From: Gallionella sp.
GTDB lineage: Bacteria > Pseudomonadota > Gammaproteobacteria > Burkholderiales > Gallionellaceae
Direction: 5' to 3'
DNA length: 61,130 bases
NCBI GenBank assembly: GCA_023229845.1
Contig: JALNYK010000020.1
Location: 1-61,130 of the forward strand
Shown here: piece by piece, positions 46,835 to 54,487 of the stretch
Layout: each line of letters opens with the position of its first letter
Position numbering within the stretch: the first letter of the stretch is position 1
Position numbers and translations under genes: made by a program
Notes under the pieces: generated by a model
The model's input: the letters and a program-made list of their open reading frames with translations, nothing else
Database searches by the model: none
What the model was told of the DNA's origin: nothing

Positions 46835-47878
46835 TTAATTGATTGAAAATGCGTTTATAAGTGTCGGCAGTTGATTCGGGTCAGCCGCTTTGCGGATTTC
46901 GGTGTCGAGCTTTTTCCATATATCTGCAGCAGGGATGTCATCCTTTACGGTTGGAACCAATTTCTTCAGGATTATTTTTGCGCTGGAGATGTCTTGTTTT
47001 TTATATAGGTCATTAAATTTGCTTCGGATTGATGTGATCTGATCGACCTCTTGTTGGGTTGCGGGGGAGAGTTTGATGCGCGCATTTTGATCTTCTATTC
47101 GAGCTTGGGCTTCTGCGGCAGCGCCAGCTTGGGTAGTAAGTTGCACCAACGCATCGTGGATCGTGCCGGCATTAAACAGTTGAATAAGATCGTTCTCGGC
47201 CTCTGCCAGTGGATATCCGATGACATCCAGCCTGGCGAGTTTCTCGAAGATATTCGCGTTGGCTTTACTGCGGGATGCCCGCATCTGAGATACCAAAGCG
47301 CCATAGGTTTTTTCACCGAACACGTTTTTGTCTACAGACAATCGTGTGCCTTTTGTACCGGTAAGCAATGCCGAGAGGTTGGTGCGGGCTTGCGGCGCTC
47401 CCGTCAATGTTACAGCCGTTGAAAGCAGCAGCTCGAAAACATCTGTTTCAACTTCAAACGCGGCTTTCTTTGCAAACAAGCCGCTTTCGAATTCCTGATA
47501 AACAACTCCGATTTCCTTGCGGACGCTTTGTACAATGATGTCACGTACGACCCGTGCACCGGCCAAGTTGCCTGCTTGAATGAGTGCGTTATAGTTAGTC
47601 ACGTCTTGGGCTTTTTGAGCCGCGTTATAAGATGAACCCACCACGTCGATCGGACGCGGCTCTGCCACCTTTTGGATCGTGGAAGAGGCGCAGCCCGATA
47701 ATAGAAAAGCAAAACTGATCCCTAGTGCATAGAGGAGTTTATGGGGGATGGGTGTCGTGCGTGGATTGGGCGGAAATGGTTGCGGAGTATTTTCACCTTG
47801 GCTGAAGAGATTTAACTTCATCCAATGGATTGAGCTGCTTGAACGGCGCGCAGGAAATGCTGAAAGACATGCAATCAT
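46835..47878 (-). CDS. lipoprotein of unknown function
   Basis: The frame of 347 residues has a lipoprotein signal at about 46-62 (KLLYALGISFAFLLSGC, lipobox LLSGC). The mature part is helical with several Ala/Lys-rich segments. The frame is open back to ATG 47878, the codon at the end of leader E; an internal ATG (MKLNLFSQGENTP) or a later start would give a more normal signal peptide. It is first in a four-gene unit ending with the amidase. Confidence 0.75.
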   Translation of the reverse strand: MIACLSAFPARRSSSSIHWMKLNLFSQGENTPQPFPPNPRTTPIPHKLLYALGISFAFLLSGCASSTIQKVAEPRPIDVVGSSYNAAQKAQDVTNYNALIQAGNLAGARVVRDIIVQSVRKEIGVVYQEFESGLFAKKAAFEVETDVFELLLSTAVTLTGAPQARTNLSALLTGTKGTRLSVDKNVFGEKTYGALVSQMRASRSKANANIFEKLARLDVIGYPLAEAENDLIQLFNAGTIHDALVQLTTQAGAAAEAQARIEDQNARIKLSPATQQEVDQITSIRSKFNDLYKKQDISSAKIILKKLVPTVKDDIPAADIWKKLDTEIRKAADPNQLPTLINAFSIN

Positions 47879-48118
47879 GATGTTCTCCCCTGAACAAATG
47901 TAGCTGGCTGTCGTTTCCGTTTTCAGCGGAAAGCGACTGCGAGGCTGGCCTTATGCCATGCCTCGGTCATCTCCGAATGAGATGAACTCTTGCGCCAGCC
48001 TCCTGTTCTGGGGATTCTGCCGGTAGCTCCGGACCGTGCGTGCGGTGCGGTATGCGTTGCGGCGGATGTGCAAGTGGGGCGAACTTTATTTGAGTTCGGC
48101 GGGGAATGTCAATAGCGA
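47879..48118 (-). promoter_or_regulatory. promoter-leader element, copy E
   Basis: TTGACA (48112-48107), 18 bp, TAAAGT (48088-48083), and then the same blocks as copy D: ACCGCACGCACGGT, CCAG-AACAGGAGG-CTGG, GCGCAAGAGTTC, ATCTC/GAGAT, CGAGGC/GCCTCG, TTTCCG/CGGAAA, AGGGGAGAAC, ATG. D and E are the most alike, but stems differ by paired changes. Besides this element the 47879-48194 gap holds only the hairpin at 48134. Confidence 0.85.
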
Positions 48119-48133
48119 CGAGAGGGGTAATCG

Positions 48134-48158
48134 CCGGACAAGGATTTACCTCGTCCGG
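48134..48158. terminator. hairpin downstream of the GGDEF-EAL gene
   Basis: CCGGAC, 13 bp, GTCCGG. Weak candidate; no T-run. Confidence 0.35.
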
Positions 48159-48194
48159 GCTGCGGTATGTCGGTGAAAGCGGGGCGCGGAGAGG

Positions 48195-51080
48195 TCAGTC
48201 TGCCAGCATCTTTCCGCTGCGCACCAGCGCGGCGAAATCGTCGGCGGGGATGGGTTTGCTGAAGTAGTAGCCTTGTAGTTCGTCGCAATCGTTGCCGCGC
48301 AGGAAAGCCAGTTGGTCGGCGGTCTCCACGCCTTCGGCGACGACGCGCAGTTTCATGCGGTGGGCGAGGCCGATGATCGCCGAGGCGATTTCGGCGTCGT
48401 CCGGCACGGTGGTGACGCCGCGCACGAACGACTGGTCGATTTTCAGTGTGTCGATCGGGAAGCGGCTCAGGTAGCCGAGGCTGGAGTAGCCGGTGCCGAA
48501 GTCGTCGAGCGATATTTTGACGCCCAGTTGCTTGAGCTTGTGCATGGTCTCGATCGCGCGATCCGGTTCCTGCATCAGCATGCTCTCGGTCAGTTCGATT
48601 TCCAGATGATGTGCCGCAATGCCATGCCGTTCGAGTGCCTCGGATAGCTGAGCGTCGAGGTTGCCGCTGCGGAACTGGCGCGCGGAGATGTTGATCGCGA
48701 TGCAGATGTCCTGCAGGCCGTCGTCCATCCACGCGCGTATCTGCTCGCAGCTTTGTTCGATGACCCAGTTGCCCAGATCCAGGATCAGGCCGGATTTCTC
48801 GGCGATCGGGATGAATTGGGCCGGGGATATCCAGTTGCCGTCTGCCAGTTGCCAGCGCGACAGCGCCTCGGCGCCGACGATGCGGCCGCTGCGCAGGTCT
48901 GCCTTGGGCTGGTAGTGCAGCGTCAGTTCGTTCTGCAGCAGCGCGCGGCGCAGTTCGTTTTCCAGCGCCAGCTTGTTGCGCGCGTCGGCATTCAGCTCTT
49001 TCGTGTAGAACGAGAACTGGTTGCGTCCGCTCTCCTTGGCGAGATACATCGCGGCGTCGGCGTTCTTCATCAGTTCGGAGACGGTCTCCCCGTCTTGCGG
49101 GAACAGGCTGATGCCGATGCTGCCGCCGATGAACACCTCCTGTCCGTCGGCGAGCTGGAACGGTTCGTTCAGTGCGGCGATCAGGTCGCGCGCGACGACC
49201 GCGGCGTCTTGCGTATCGTGCAGCATCGATAGCAGCAAGATGAATTCGTCGCCGCCCAGTCGGCCCAGCGTGTCGCCCTCGCGCAGGCGCTGGCTGAGGC
49301 GTTCGGCCACCGCGCACAGCAGTTCGTCGCCGACCAGGTGGCCGAAGCTGTCGTTGACCGGCTTGAAGTGATCCAGGTCGATGAACAGCACGCCGCTGCG
49401 CAGGTGATGGCGATGGCCCTGTTCCAGTTCCTGTTGCAGTCGCGACTCGACCAGTGCGCGATTGGGCAGCTTGGTCAACGGGTCATGGTGCGCCATGAAT
49501 TCGAGCTGCGCCTGGTTCTCCTTGATCTGGGTGATATCGGAGAACACGCCGATATAGCGAATTGGTTGCTGCTTGTCGTTATACACGGTGCTGATCGTCA
49601 GCAACTGCGGATAGATTTCGCCGTTCTTGCGGCGGTTCCATACCTCGCCTTGCCAATAGCCGCGTTCGACGATCTCCTCCCACATCGCCTGGTAGAACGC
49701 CTTGTCGGCGCGCCCCGAGCCGAGCATGCCGGGGTTCTTGCCGATGGATTCTCCGGCGCTGTAGCCGGTGATGGTCGTGTAGGCTTCGTTGATCGCGATG
49801 ATGTTCGGCACGGTGTCCGTGATCACCACGCCCTCATGGGTATTGCGCATCACTGCGGCCGATTCGCGCAGCTGTTCCTCGGTGCGCTTGCGTTCGCTGA
49901 TGTTCTGTTTGACGGCGATGAAATGGGTGATCGCATCGCCTTCGAGGCATACCGGCGTGATCGTCATCTCCTCTGGATAGAGCGCCCCGTCCTTGCGTTT
50001 GTTGACGATCTCGCCCCGCCATACCCGGCCGGCGAGGATGGTGTTCCACAGCGTTTCGTAGAACTCCGTGCTTTGTTCGCCGGATCTGACCAGTTCCCGG
50101 ATGTGGTTGCCCACGGTTTCTTCCAGCGAGTAACCGGTCAGCTTGGAGAAGGCCGGATTGGCCCACTGGACGACGGCCTGCCGATCCGCGATGACGATGG
50201 CATTGGCTGCCGCCGCCAGCGCCGAATCGTGCAGCTTGAACAGACTGTGCTGCTGGACGAGTTTGAACAGTTCCCTGCGTTGTCCCAGGATGGTCTCGTG
50301 CAGGAAGTTGACGTAGCTGCCCTGCAGGGTCTTGACCATATCGTGGCGCGTCACCAGACCGAGCAGCTTGTCGTCTTCGACGATGACGAGGTGGCGTATC
50401 TTGTGCTGATCCATGTACTTGATCGCATCCGGCAGCGCGGTGTTCGGCGGCATGGTGATCAACGGCGTGCGCACCACGTCGCCTATCGTGATGTCTCCGG
50501 CGGCCAGCTTCGGGGCGAGTCTGACCACGTCGCGTTCGGTCAGTATGCCGTAGGGGATTTGCGCGCGCGTGACCACCACGCAGCTGTAGCGGTTCCTGCT
50601 CATCAGGCCGATCGCGTCCGCAACGGTGTCGCCGACGTCGACGGTGATGATGTTGCGCGACATGACTTTTTCGGCGCTCTTGAATTCGGACAGATCGCCG
50701 GCATCGAGGTGGTGCAGGAAGTCGCCTTCGGTGACGATACCCTCCAACTGGCCGTTGCCATTCACGACGACGAGGTGGCGGAAACCGCGTCCTTGCAACA
50801 GACGGTAGGCCTCGCGGAAATCGATGTCTGCGGAGGAGGTGAAGGGCGGGGTGCTCATCACATCGGCCATTTTCAGGCTGTCCAGTCCGCGCCGCTCGGC
50901 CAGCAGGCGCACCGCATCGCGTTCGGTGAAAATGCCCAGCGGTTTGCGTTCGCCATCCACGGCGACCACGCAACTGATGCCACGCGACGCCATCGCTGCC
51001 ATTACATCGACAATGACGGCATTGGGCGGGACTGTCGTGACGGATGCGGTCAGGATTTCGCTGAGCAGGACTTTTTTCAT
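48195..51080 (-). CDS. CBS-PAS-GGDEF-EAL cyclic-di-GMP protein
   Basis: The 961-residue cytoplasmic protein carries four CBS motifs in two pairs (about 1-120 and 130-255), two PAS domains (about 285-405 and 410-525), a GGDEF domain with an intact LGRLGGDEFILLLS and an EAL domain with GAEALSRW, NISARQF and DDFGTGYSSL. Both catalytic motifs look functional, so it may make and break c-di-GMP, with CBS pairs sensing adenine nucleotides. Single gene between a hairpin and the parvulin terminator. Confidence 0.95.
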   Translation of the reverse strand: MKKVLLSEILTASVTTVPPNAVIVDVMAAMASRGISCVVAVDGERKPLGIFTERDAVRLLAERRGLDSLKMADVMSTPPFTSSADIDFREAYRLLQGRGFRHLVVVNGNGQLEGIVTEGDFLHHLDAGDLSEFKSAEKVMSRNIITVDVGDTVADAIGLMSRNRYSCVVVTRAQIPYGILTERDVVRLAPKLAAGDITIGDVVRTPLITMPPNTALPDAIKYMDQHKIRHLVIVEDDKLLGLVTRHDMVKTLQGSYVNFLHETILGQRRELFKLVQQHSLFKLHDSALAAAANAIVIADRQAVVQWANPAFSKLTGYSLEETVGNHIRELVRSGEQSTEFYETLWNTILAGRVWRGEIVNKRKDGALYPEEMTITPVCLEGDAITHFIAVKQNISERKRTEEQLRESAAVMRNTHEGVVITDTVPNIIAINEAYTTITGYSAGESIGKNPGMLGSGRADKAFYQAMWEEIVERGYWQGEVWNRRKNGEIYPQLLTISTVYNDKQQPIRYIGVFSDITQIKENQAQLEFMAHHDPLTKLPNRALVESRLQQELEQGHRHHLRSGVLFIDLDHFKPVNDSFGHLVGDELLCAVAERLSQRLREGDTLGRLGGDEFILLLSMLHDTQDAAVVARDLIAALNEPFQLADGQEVFIGGSIGISLFPQDGETVSELMKNADAAMYLAKESGRNQFSFYTKELNADARNKLALENELRRALLQNELTLHYQPKADLRSGRIVGAEALSRWQLADGNWISPAQFIPIAEKSGLILDLGNWVIEQSCEQIRAWMDDGLQDICIAINISARQFRSGNLDAQLSEALERHGIAAHHLEIELTESMLMQEPDRAIETMHKLKQLGVKISLDDFGTGYSSLGYLSRFPIDTLKIDQSFVRGVTTVPDDAEIASAIIGLAHRMKLRVVAEGVETADQLAFLRGNDCDELQGYYFSKPIPADDFAALVRSGKMLAD

Positions 51081-51155
51081 GTTATGGGGGAGGTTTATCC
51101 GCAGGCAAGGATACTACAAAGCCCGGATGGATTGCTGGTTGCGGGCTGCAGAAGC

Positions 51156-51183
51156 GCAAAGGACACCTTGCGGTGTCCTTTGC
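51156..51183. terminator. terminator between the c-di-GMP gene and ppiC
   Basis: GCAAAGGACACC-TTGC-GGTGTCCTTTGC, a perfect 12-bp stem. Confidence 0.75.
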
Positions 51184-51203
51184 GGAGCGTGGCGTGAACC
51201 GGC

Positions 51204-51989
51204 TTATTCGATCTTGGCCTTGGCTTTCAGATCGGTGATCGCCTTCTGGATCGACTGTTGCTGCAGGCGCTGTTGCAGCTGCGGCTTGAGTTCTTCGAAC
51301 GGCGGCACTTTCAGGTCGCGCACGTCGTCCAGCTTGATGACATGCCAACCGAATTGCGACTCCACCGGCTCCTTGGTGTATTGGCCCTTCTGCAGGTTCA
51401 ACAGCGCGTTGGCGAACGGTGCGACAAAGTTGCCCGGCACTGCCCAACCCAGAGAGCCGCCGCGCTGGGCGGAACCCGCATCCATCGATTTCTCGGCCAA
51501 TTTCTCGAACTTACCCTTCTTGCCGAGTTGGGCGATGATGGCCTTGGCTTCTTCTTCGGTTGCTACCAGGATGTGGCGAGCATTGAATTCCTTGCTGCCC
51601 AGCTTGGTCTTCAGCTTGTCGTATTCCTGCTGCAGCTGGTCTTCGCTGACCGGATGATTCTTGGCGTAGTCCTGAACGAAGGCGCCGACCAGCACCGATT
51701 GCTTGGCCAGTTCCATCTGCTGTACCACCTCGTCATTCTTGTTCAGGCCGAGCTTGACTGCTTCTTGCGTCATCACTTCGATGTTGATCATGTCTTCGCG
51801 GATCGCCTTGCGCAGTTCCGGACTGTCGGCCTGGCCTTGTGCCGTGGCGGCCTTGACACGCAGGTCGATGCGCGCTTGTGGAATGGAGACGCCGTTCACC
51901 ATCGCGGCGGATTTTTCTTCGGCCCAGGCTGGCTGGATTGCCAATGCGGCTACGATGGCCAGTGCTGCAAATTTTCCGGTTTTCAACAT
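51204..51989 (-). CDS. periplasmic parvulin-type peptidyl-prolyl isomerase
   Basis: The 261-residue protein has a signal peptide (LKTGKFAALAIVAALAIQPA WA), a SurA-like N-terminal helical chaperone region and a PpiC/rotamase domain (about 135-225: FNARHILVATEEEAKAI, GGSLGWAVPGNFV, SQFGWHVIKLDD). It folds outer-membrane or secreted proteins. It is followed by a strong terminator and preceded by bolA and yciI-like genes. Confidence 0.93.
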   Translation of the reverse strand: MLKTGKFAALAIVAALAIQPAWAEEKSAAMVNGVSIPQARIDLRVKAATAQGQADSPELRKAIREDMINIEVMTQEAVKLGLNKNDEVVQQMELAKQSVLVGAFVQDYAKNHPVSEDQLQQEYDKLKTKLGSKEFNARHILVATEEEAKAIIAQLGKKGKFEKLAEKSMDAGSAQRGGSLGWAVPGNFVAPFANALLNLQKGQYTKEPVESQFGWHVIKLDDVRDLKVPPFEELKPQLQQRLQQQSIQKAITDLKAKAKIE

Positions 51990-52016
51990 TGCGATCCTTT
52001 CAAAAAAGTTGGGTAA

Positions 52017-52271
52017 TCAAATTTCATCGGGCGTTTTCGCCGTGATATTCAAGGCATGTATGTCATGCCGCATCATTTCTCCCAGCGCGGAATATATCAT
52101 ACGGTGACGCGCCACCGTGTTCTTCCCAGCGAATTGCGCGGAGACGATATGCAGCCGGTAATGGCCTCCGCCGTCGCGCGCGCCGGCATGGCCTGCATGC
52201 TTGTCGCTGTCGTCGATAATCTCCAGTGCGACGGGTTCCAAGGCCGCGAGCAGGGCGCGCATGGAGTCCAT
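52017..52271 (-). CDS. BolA family protein
   Basis: The 84-residue protein MDSMRALLAALEPVALEIID has the BolA fold: DDSDKHAGHAGARDGGGHYR LHIVS, then FAGKNTVARHRMIYSALGEM and DIHALNI. BolA/IbaG proteins partner with monothiol glutaredoxins in Fe-S handling. The frame is open back to ATG 52349, which overlaps the yciI-like stop; that extension (MSRTLSPTLSRNTGEGANDR...) is encoded by the dispersed repeat, so the true start may be either. Confidence 0.88.
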   Translation of the reverse strand: MDSMRALLAALEPVALEIIDDSDKHAGHAGARDGGGHYRLHIVSAQFAGKNTVARHRMIYSALGEMMRHDIHALNITAKTPDEI

Positions 52272-52282
52272 AGTCTGGGAAT

Positions 52283-52341
52283 TCGCGTAGCGATCGTTTG
52301 CTCCTTCTCCCGTATTGCGGGAGAGGGTTGGGGAGAGGGTG
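52283..52341. repeat. dispersed C/G repeat upstream of bolA
   Basis: GCGTAGCGATCGTTTGCTCC, then TTCTCCCGTATTGCGGGAG and AGGGTTGGGGAGAGGG. Same family and flank as 11089-11150 at the start of tsaE. Confidence 0.8.
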
Positions 52342-52345
52342 CGAC

Positions 52346-52651
52346 TCATGTCGGCAGCACTTTGCGAAACGGCTGCACGCTGATTTTTTCGTACACGCCG
52401 CCAGCGACATATGGGTCGGCATCGGCCCATTGCCGGGCATCCTGCAGCGAGGGGAACTCGGCGACGATCAGGCTGCCGGTATATCCCGCTGCGCCCGGAT
52501 CGACGGCATCCACCGCCGGGAAGGGGCCCGCGAGCAGTAATCGTCCCTCGTCCTGCAAGGCCTGCAAGCGAGCCAGATGCGCTGGGCGCGCCGCGATGCG
52601 CTTCTCCAGGCTATCCGGGACATCCTGTCCGATGATCGAGTACCACATCAA
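52346..52651 (-). CDS. YciI-like protein
   Basis: The 101-residue protein has the YCII pattern MMWYSIIGQDVPDSLEKRIA, RPAHLARLQALQDEGRLLLAG, and FPSLQDARQWADADPYV. These ferredoxin-like folds carry a His-Asp dyad but have no settled role. Its start overlaps the yciB stop by 4 bp, the common yciB-yciI order. Confidence 0.9.
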   Translation of the reverse strand: MMWYSIIGQDVPDSLEKRIAARPAHLARLQALQDEGRLLLAGPFPAVDAVDPGAAGYTGSLIVAEFPSLQDARQWADADPYVAGGVYEKISVQPFRKVLPT

Positions 52652-53190
52652 TTATTTTCCTTTTTCTCGTCCACATATTTCGCCAGCCACGCGCTCTGCG
52701 CCAGAATGAATACTGCCATCAGCGCGGTGAAGCCGAACAGCTTGAAATTCACCCAGACCTCGGTGGAGTAATTGAACGCGACATAGAGATTGAGGAATCC
52801 CAGCGTCGCGAAGAACAGGCTCCACATCAGGTTCAGGCGATGCCAGACATGCAGCGGCAGCGCGATCTTCTCGTGCAGCAGCGCATGCACCAGATTCTTG
52901 TTGAACAGCATATTGGAGAACAACAGGATTACCGAGAACAACCAGTACAGCACGGTCGGTTTCCACTTGATGAAGGTTTCGTCGTGCAGCAGCAGCGTCG
53001 CGCCGCCGAACACGGCAATGATCGCGAAGCTCACCCACAGCATCGTATCCACTTTTCCGTGCCGCCACTTGGCCCAGGCGATCTGCACCACGGTCGCGGC
53101 GATCGCCACCGCAGTCGCGACATAGATGCCGGCGAACTTGAAGGCGATGAAAAACAGGATGACGGGGAACAGGTCGAACAGCAGTTTCAT
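52648..53190 (-). CDS. yciB: inner-membrane-spanning protein YciB (septation protein A)
   Basis: The 180-residue protein has five hydrophobic helices and the family motifs MKLLFDLFPVILFFIAFKFA, WVSFAIIAVFGGATLLLHDE, FIKWKPTVLYWLF and LNLMWSLFFATLGFLNLYVA. YciB influences septation and envelope integrity. It overlaps the YciI-like gene and is the first gene of a yciB-yciI-bolA-ppiC run. Confidence 0.95.
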   Translation of the reverse strand: MKLLFDLFPVILFFIAFKFAGIYVATAVAIAATVVQIAWAKWRHGKVDTMLWVSFAIIAVFGGATLLLHDETFIKWKPTVLYWLFSVILLFSNMLFNKNLVHALLHEKIALPLHVWHRLNLMWSLFFATLGFLNLYVAFNYSTEVWVNFKLFGFTALMAVFILAQSAWLAKYVDEKKENN

Positions 53191-53266
53191 ATTTTGAGGT
53201 GATGAATTATTGAGAGGCGATGAGGGGCCGGATCAGTCTTAGGATTGGCTATGCAAAAGCTACCCA

Positions 53267-53659
53267 TCAACTCCGGTCCAGCGCGAGCGCGGTCGAGTTG
53301 ATGCAGAAACGCAGGCCGGTAGGTGGCGGGCCATCCGGAAAGATGTGGCCGAGGTGCGCGCCGCATTGTTTGCACAGGACTTCCACGCGCTGCATGTCGT
53401 GGCTGGTGTCTGCGCGTGCGATGACGCTCTCCGGGGTGATCGGGTGGACGAAGCTGGGCCAGCCGCTGTTGGAATCGAACTTGGTGGTCGAATCGAACAG
53501 CGCCGCGCCGCAGCACACGCAACGGTAGACGCCGGCGTCGTGGCAGTCCCAGTATGCGCCGCTGAATGCCTGCTCGGTGTCCGAGCAGCGGCACACCCGG
53601 TATTGTTCCGGCGTCAGTTCGTCGCGCCATTCGGCGTCGGTTTTCTCGATTTTGTTCAT
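53267..53659 (-). CDS. msrB: peptide-methionine (R)-S-oxide reductase
   Basis: MsrB repairs R-methionine sulfoxide. The 130-residue protein has both zinc CxxC pairs (CVCCGAALF and CKQCGAHLGHIF), the GWPSF motif and the catalytic Cys in RFCINS. The start at 53659 is 1 bp after the GST gene stop, so the two are cotranscribed. Confidence 0.96.
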   Translation of the reverse strand: MNKIEKTDAEWRDELTPEQYRVCRCSDTEQAFSGAYWDCHDAGVYRCVCCGAALFDSTTKFDSNSGWPSFVHPITPESVIARADTSHDMQRVEVLCKQCGAHLGHIFPDGPPPTGLRFCINSTALALDRS

Positions 53660-53660
53660 G

Positions 53661-54269
53661 TCAGGTGCTCAATGTGGCTTGCATGCTGGGACGAACGGCG
53701 ATGCGCGCGAACCATGCAGCGAGGTTGGGATGGGCGATGCGCCAGTCGCGCTCGGGCTGGCGCAGGTCGAGATAGACCAGTGCGCTGGCCAGCGCCAGAT
53801 CGGCCAGCGTGATCGTGTCGCCTTCGCACCATTCGTGCCCGCCCAGCAGTTCGGATGCATGAGTCAGTGCGCGGGTGACGGCGTTGCTGTGGATGACGAT
53901 GTTGTTCGGCTCCTGCTTTTCTTCCGGGCGGATGCGCTCGTTGCGCACCGCTACCGCCGAATCCATGATGCCGTCCGCCAGCGCTTCCCAGCGTTTCACG
54001 CGCATGCGCGCCAGTGCGTCGCCGCGCGGAATCAGGGCAGGGGAGTCGTTCAGGGTGTCCAGATATTCGGCGATCACCGGCGAGTCGTACACGCAGGTGT
54101 CGTCGTCGAGAATCAGCGCCGGAATTCGGCCCAGCGGATTGACCTGAGCGACGTGGCTACCCGGGTCGCGCGGCGCATCCACCAGATATTCGTGGGGGAG
54201 GTTTTTTTCCAGCAGCACCAGCCGCACCTTGCGGACGTAGGGGCTGGCGTCGGTTCCGAGTAATTTCAT
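53661..54269 (-). CDS. glutathione S-transferase
   Basis: The 202-residue protein has the GST thioredoxin-like N-domain (TDASPYVRKVRLVLLEKNLP, cis-Pro in GRIPALILDD, DSPVIAEYLD) and an alpha C-domain with the N-capping box ITLADLALASALVYL. The active-site region has Ser (SPYVRK) as in several bacterial classes. Substrate unknown. First of a GST-msrB unit. Confidence 0.93.
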   Translation of the reverse strand: MKLLGTDASPYVRKVRLVLLEKNLPHEYLVDAPRDPGSHVAQVNPLGRIPALILDDDTCVYDSPVIAEYLDTLNDSPALIPRGDALARMRVKRWEALADGIMDSAVAVRNERIRPEEKQEPNNIVIHSNAVTRALTHASELLGGHEWCEGDTITLADLALASALVYLDLRQPERDWRIAHPNLAAWFARIAVRPSMQATLST

Positions 54270-54300
54270 TTGTTTAACCGGAAAAACTCATTCTTAAAAA

Positions 54301-54403
54301 ACGTTATTCCGGCGGAGGTCGGAATCCAGTCGGTTGATAAATCCCCGCGGAGCGGGACAGCACCTTGGTTATGTCTGGATTCCGGCTTTCGCCGGAATGA
54401 CGG
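54301..54403. repeat. inverted-repeat element, CGTCATTCCGG family
   Basis: ACGTTATTCCGGCGGAGGTCG at 54301 and its imperfect complement ending CCGGAATGACGG at 54403. Related to 36479-36609. Confidence 0.8.
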
Positions 54404-54441
54404 CATGATGGTTTATGAGGAGGGCGCAATGTAGGCCCTAC

Positions 54442-54465
54442 GTAGGGGCACGGCGTGCCGTGCCC
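54442..54465 (+). repeat. REP-type palindrome
   Basis: GTAG, then GGGCACGGC-GT-GCCGTGCCC, a perfect 9-bp stem. A short GTAGGCCCTAC lies just before it. Confidence 0.75.
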
Positions 54466-54487
54466 TATAGCACCTCGATCCGTGTCC

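Noticed and set aside
21398..48118. Promoter-leader copies as c-di-GMP, cobalamin or guanidine riboswitches
   Set aside because: GGAGG/GCGCAA blocks superficially recall parts of these, but none of the diagnostic core strings or their spacing are present. Left as unknown.
21398..48118. Promoter-leader copies as tRNA, SRP RNA or another housekeeping RNA
   Set aside because: No cloverleaf, no SRP tetraloop motif, and each copy leads straight into a gene.
49338..51197. 619-codon plus-strand frame opposite the GGDEF-EAL gene
   Set aside because: Shadow frame; the minus-strand protein has complete CBS, PAS, GGDEF and EAL motifs.
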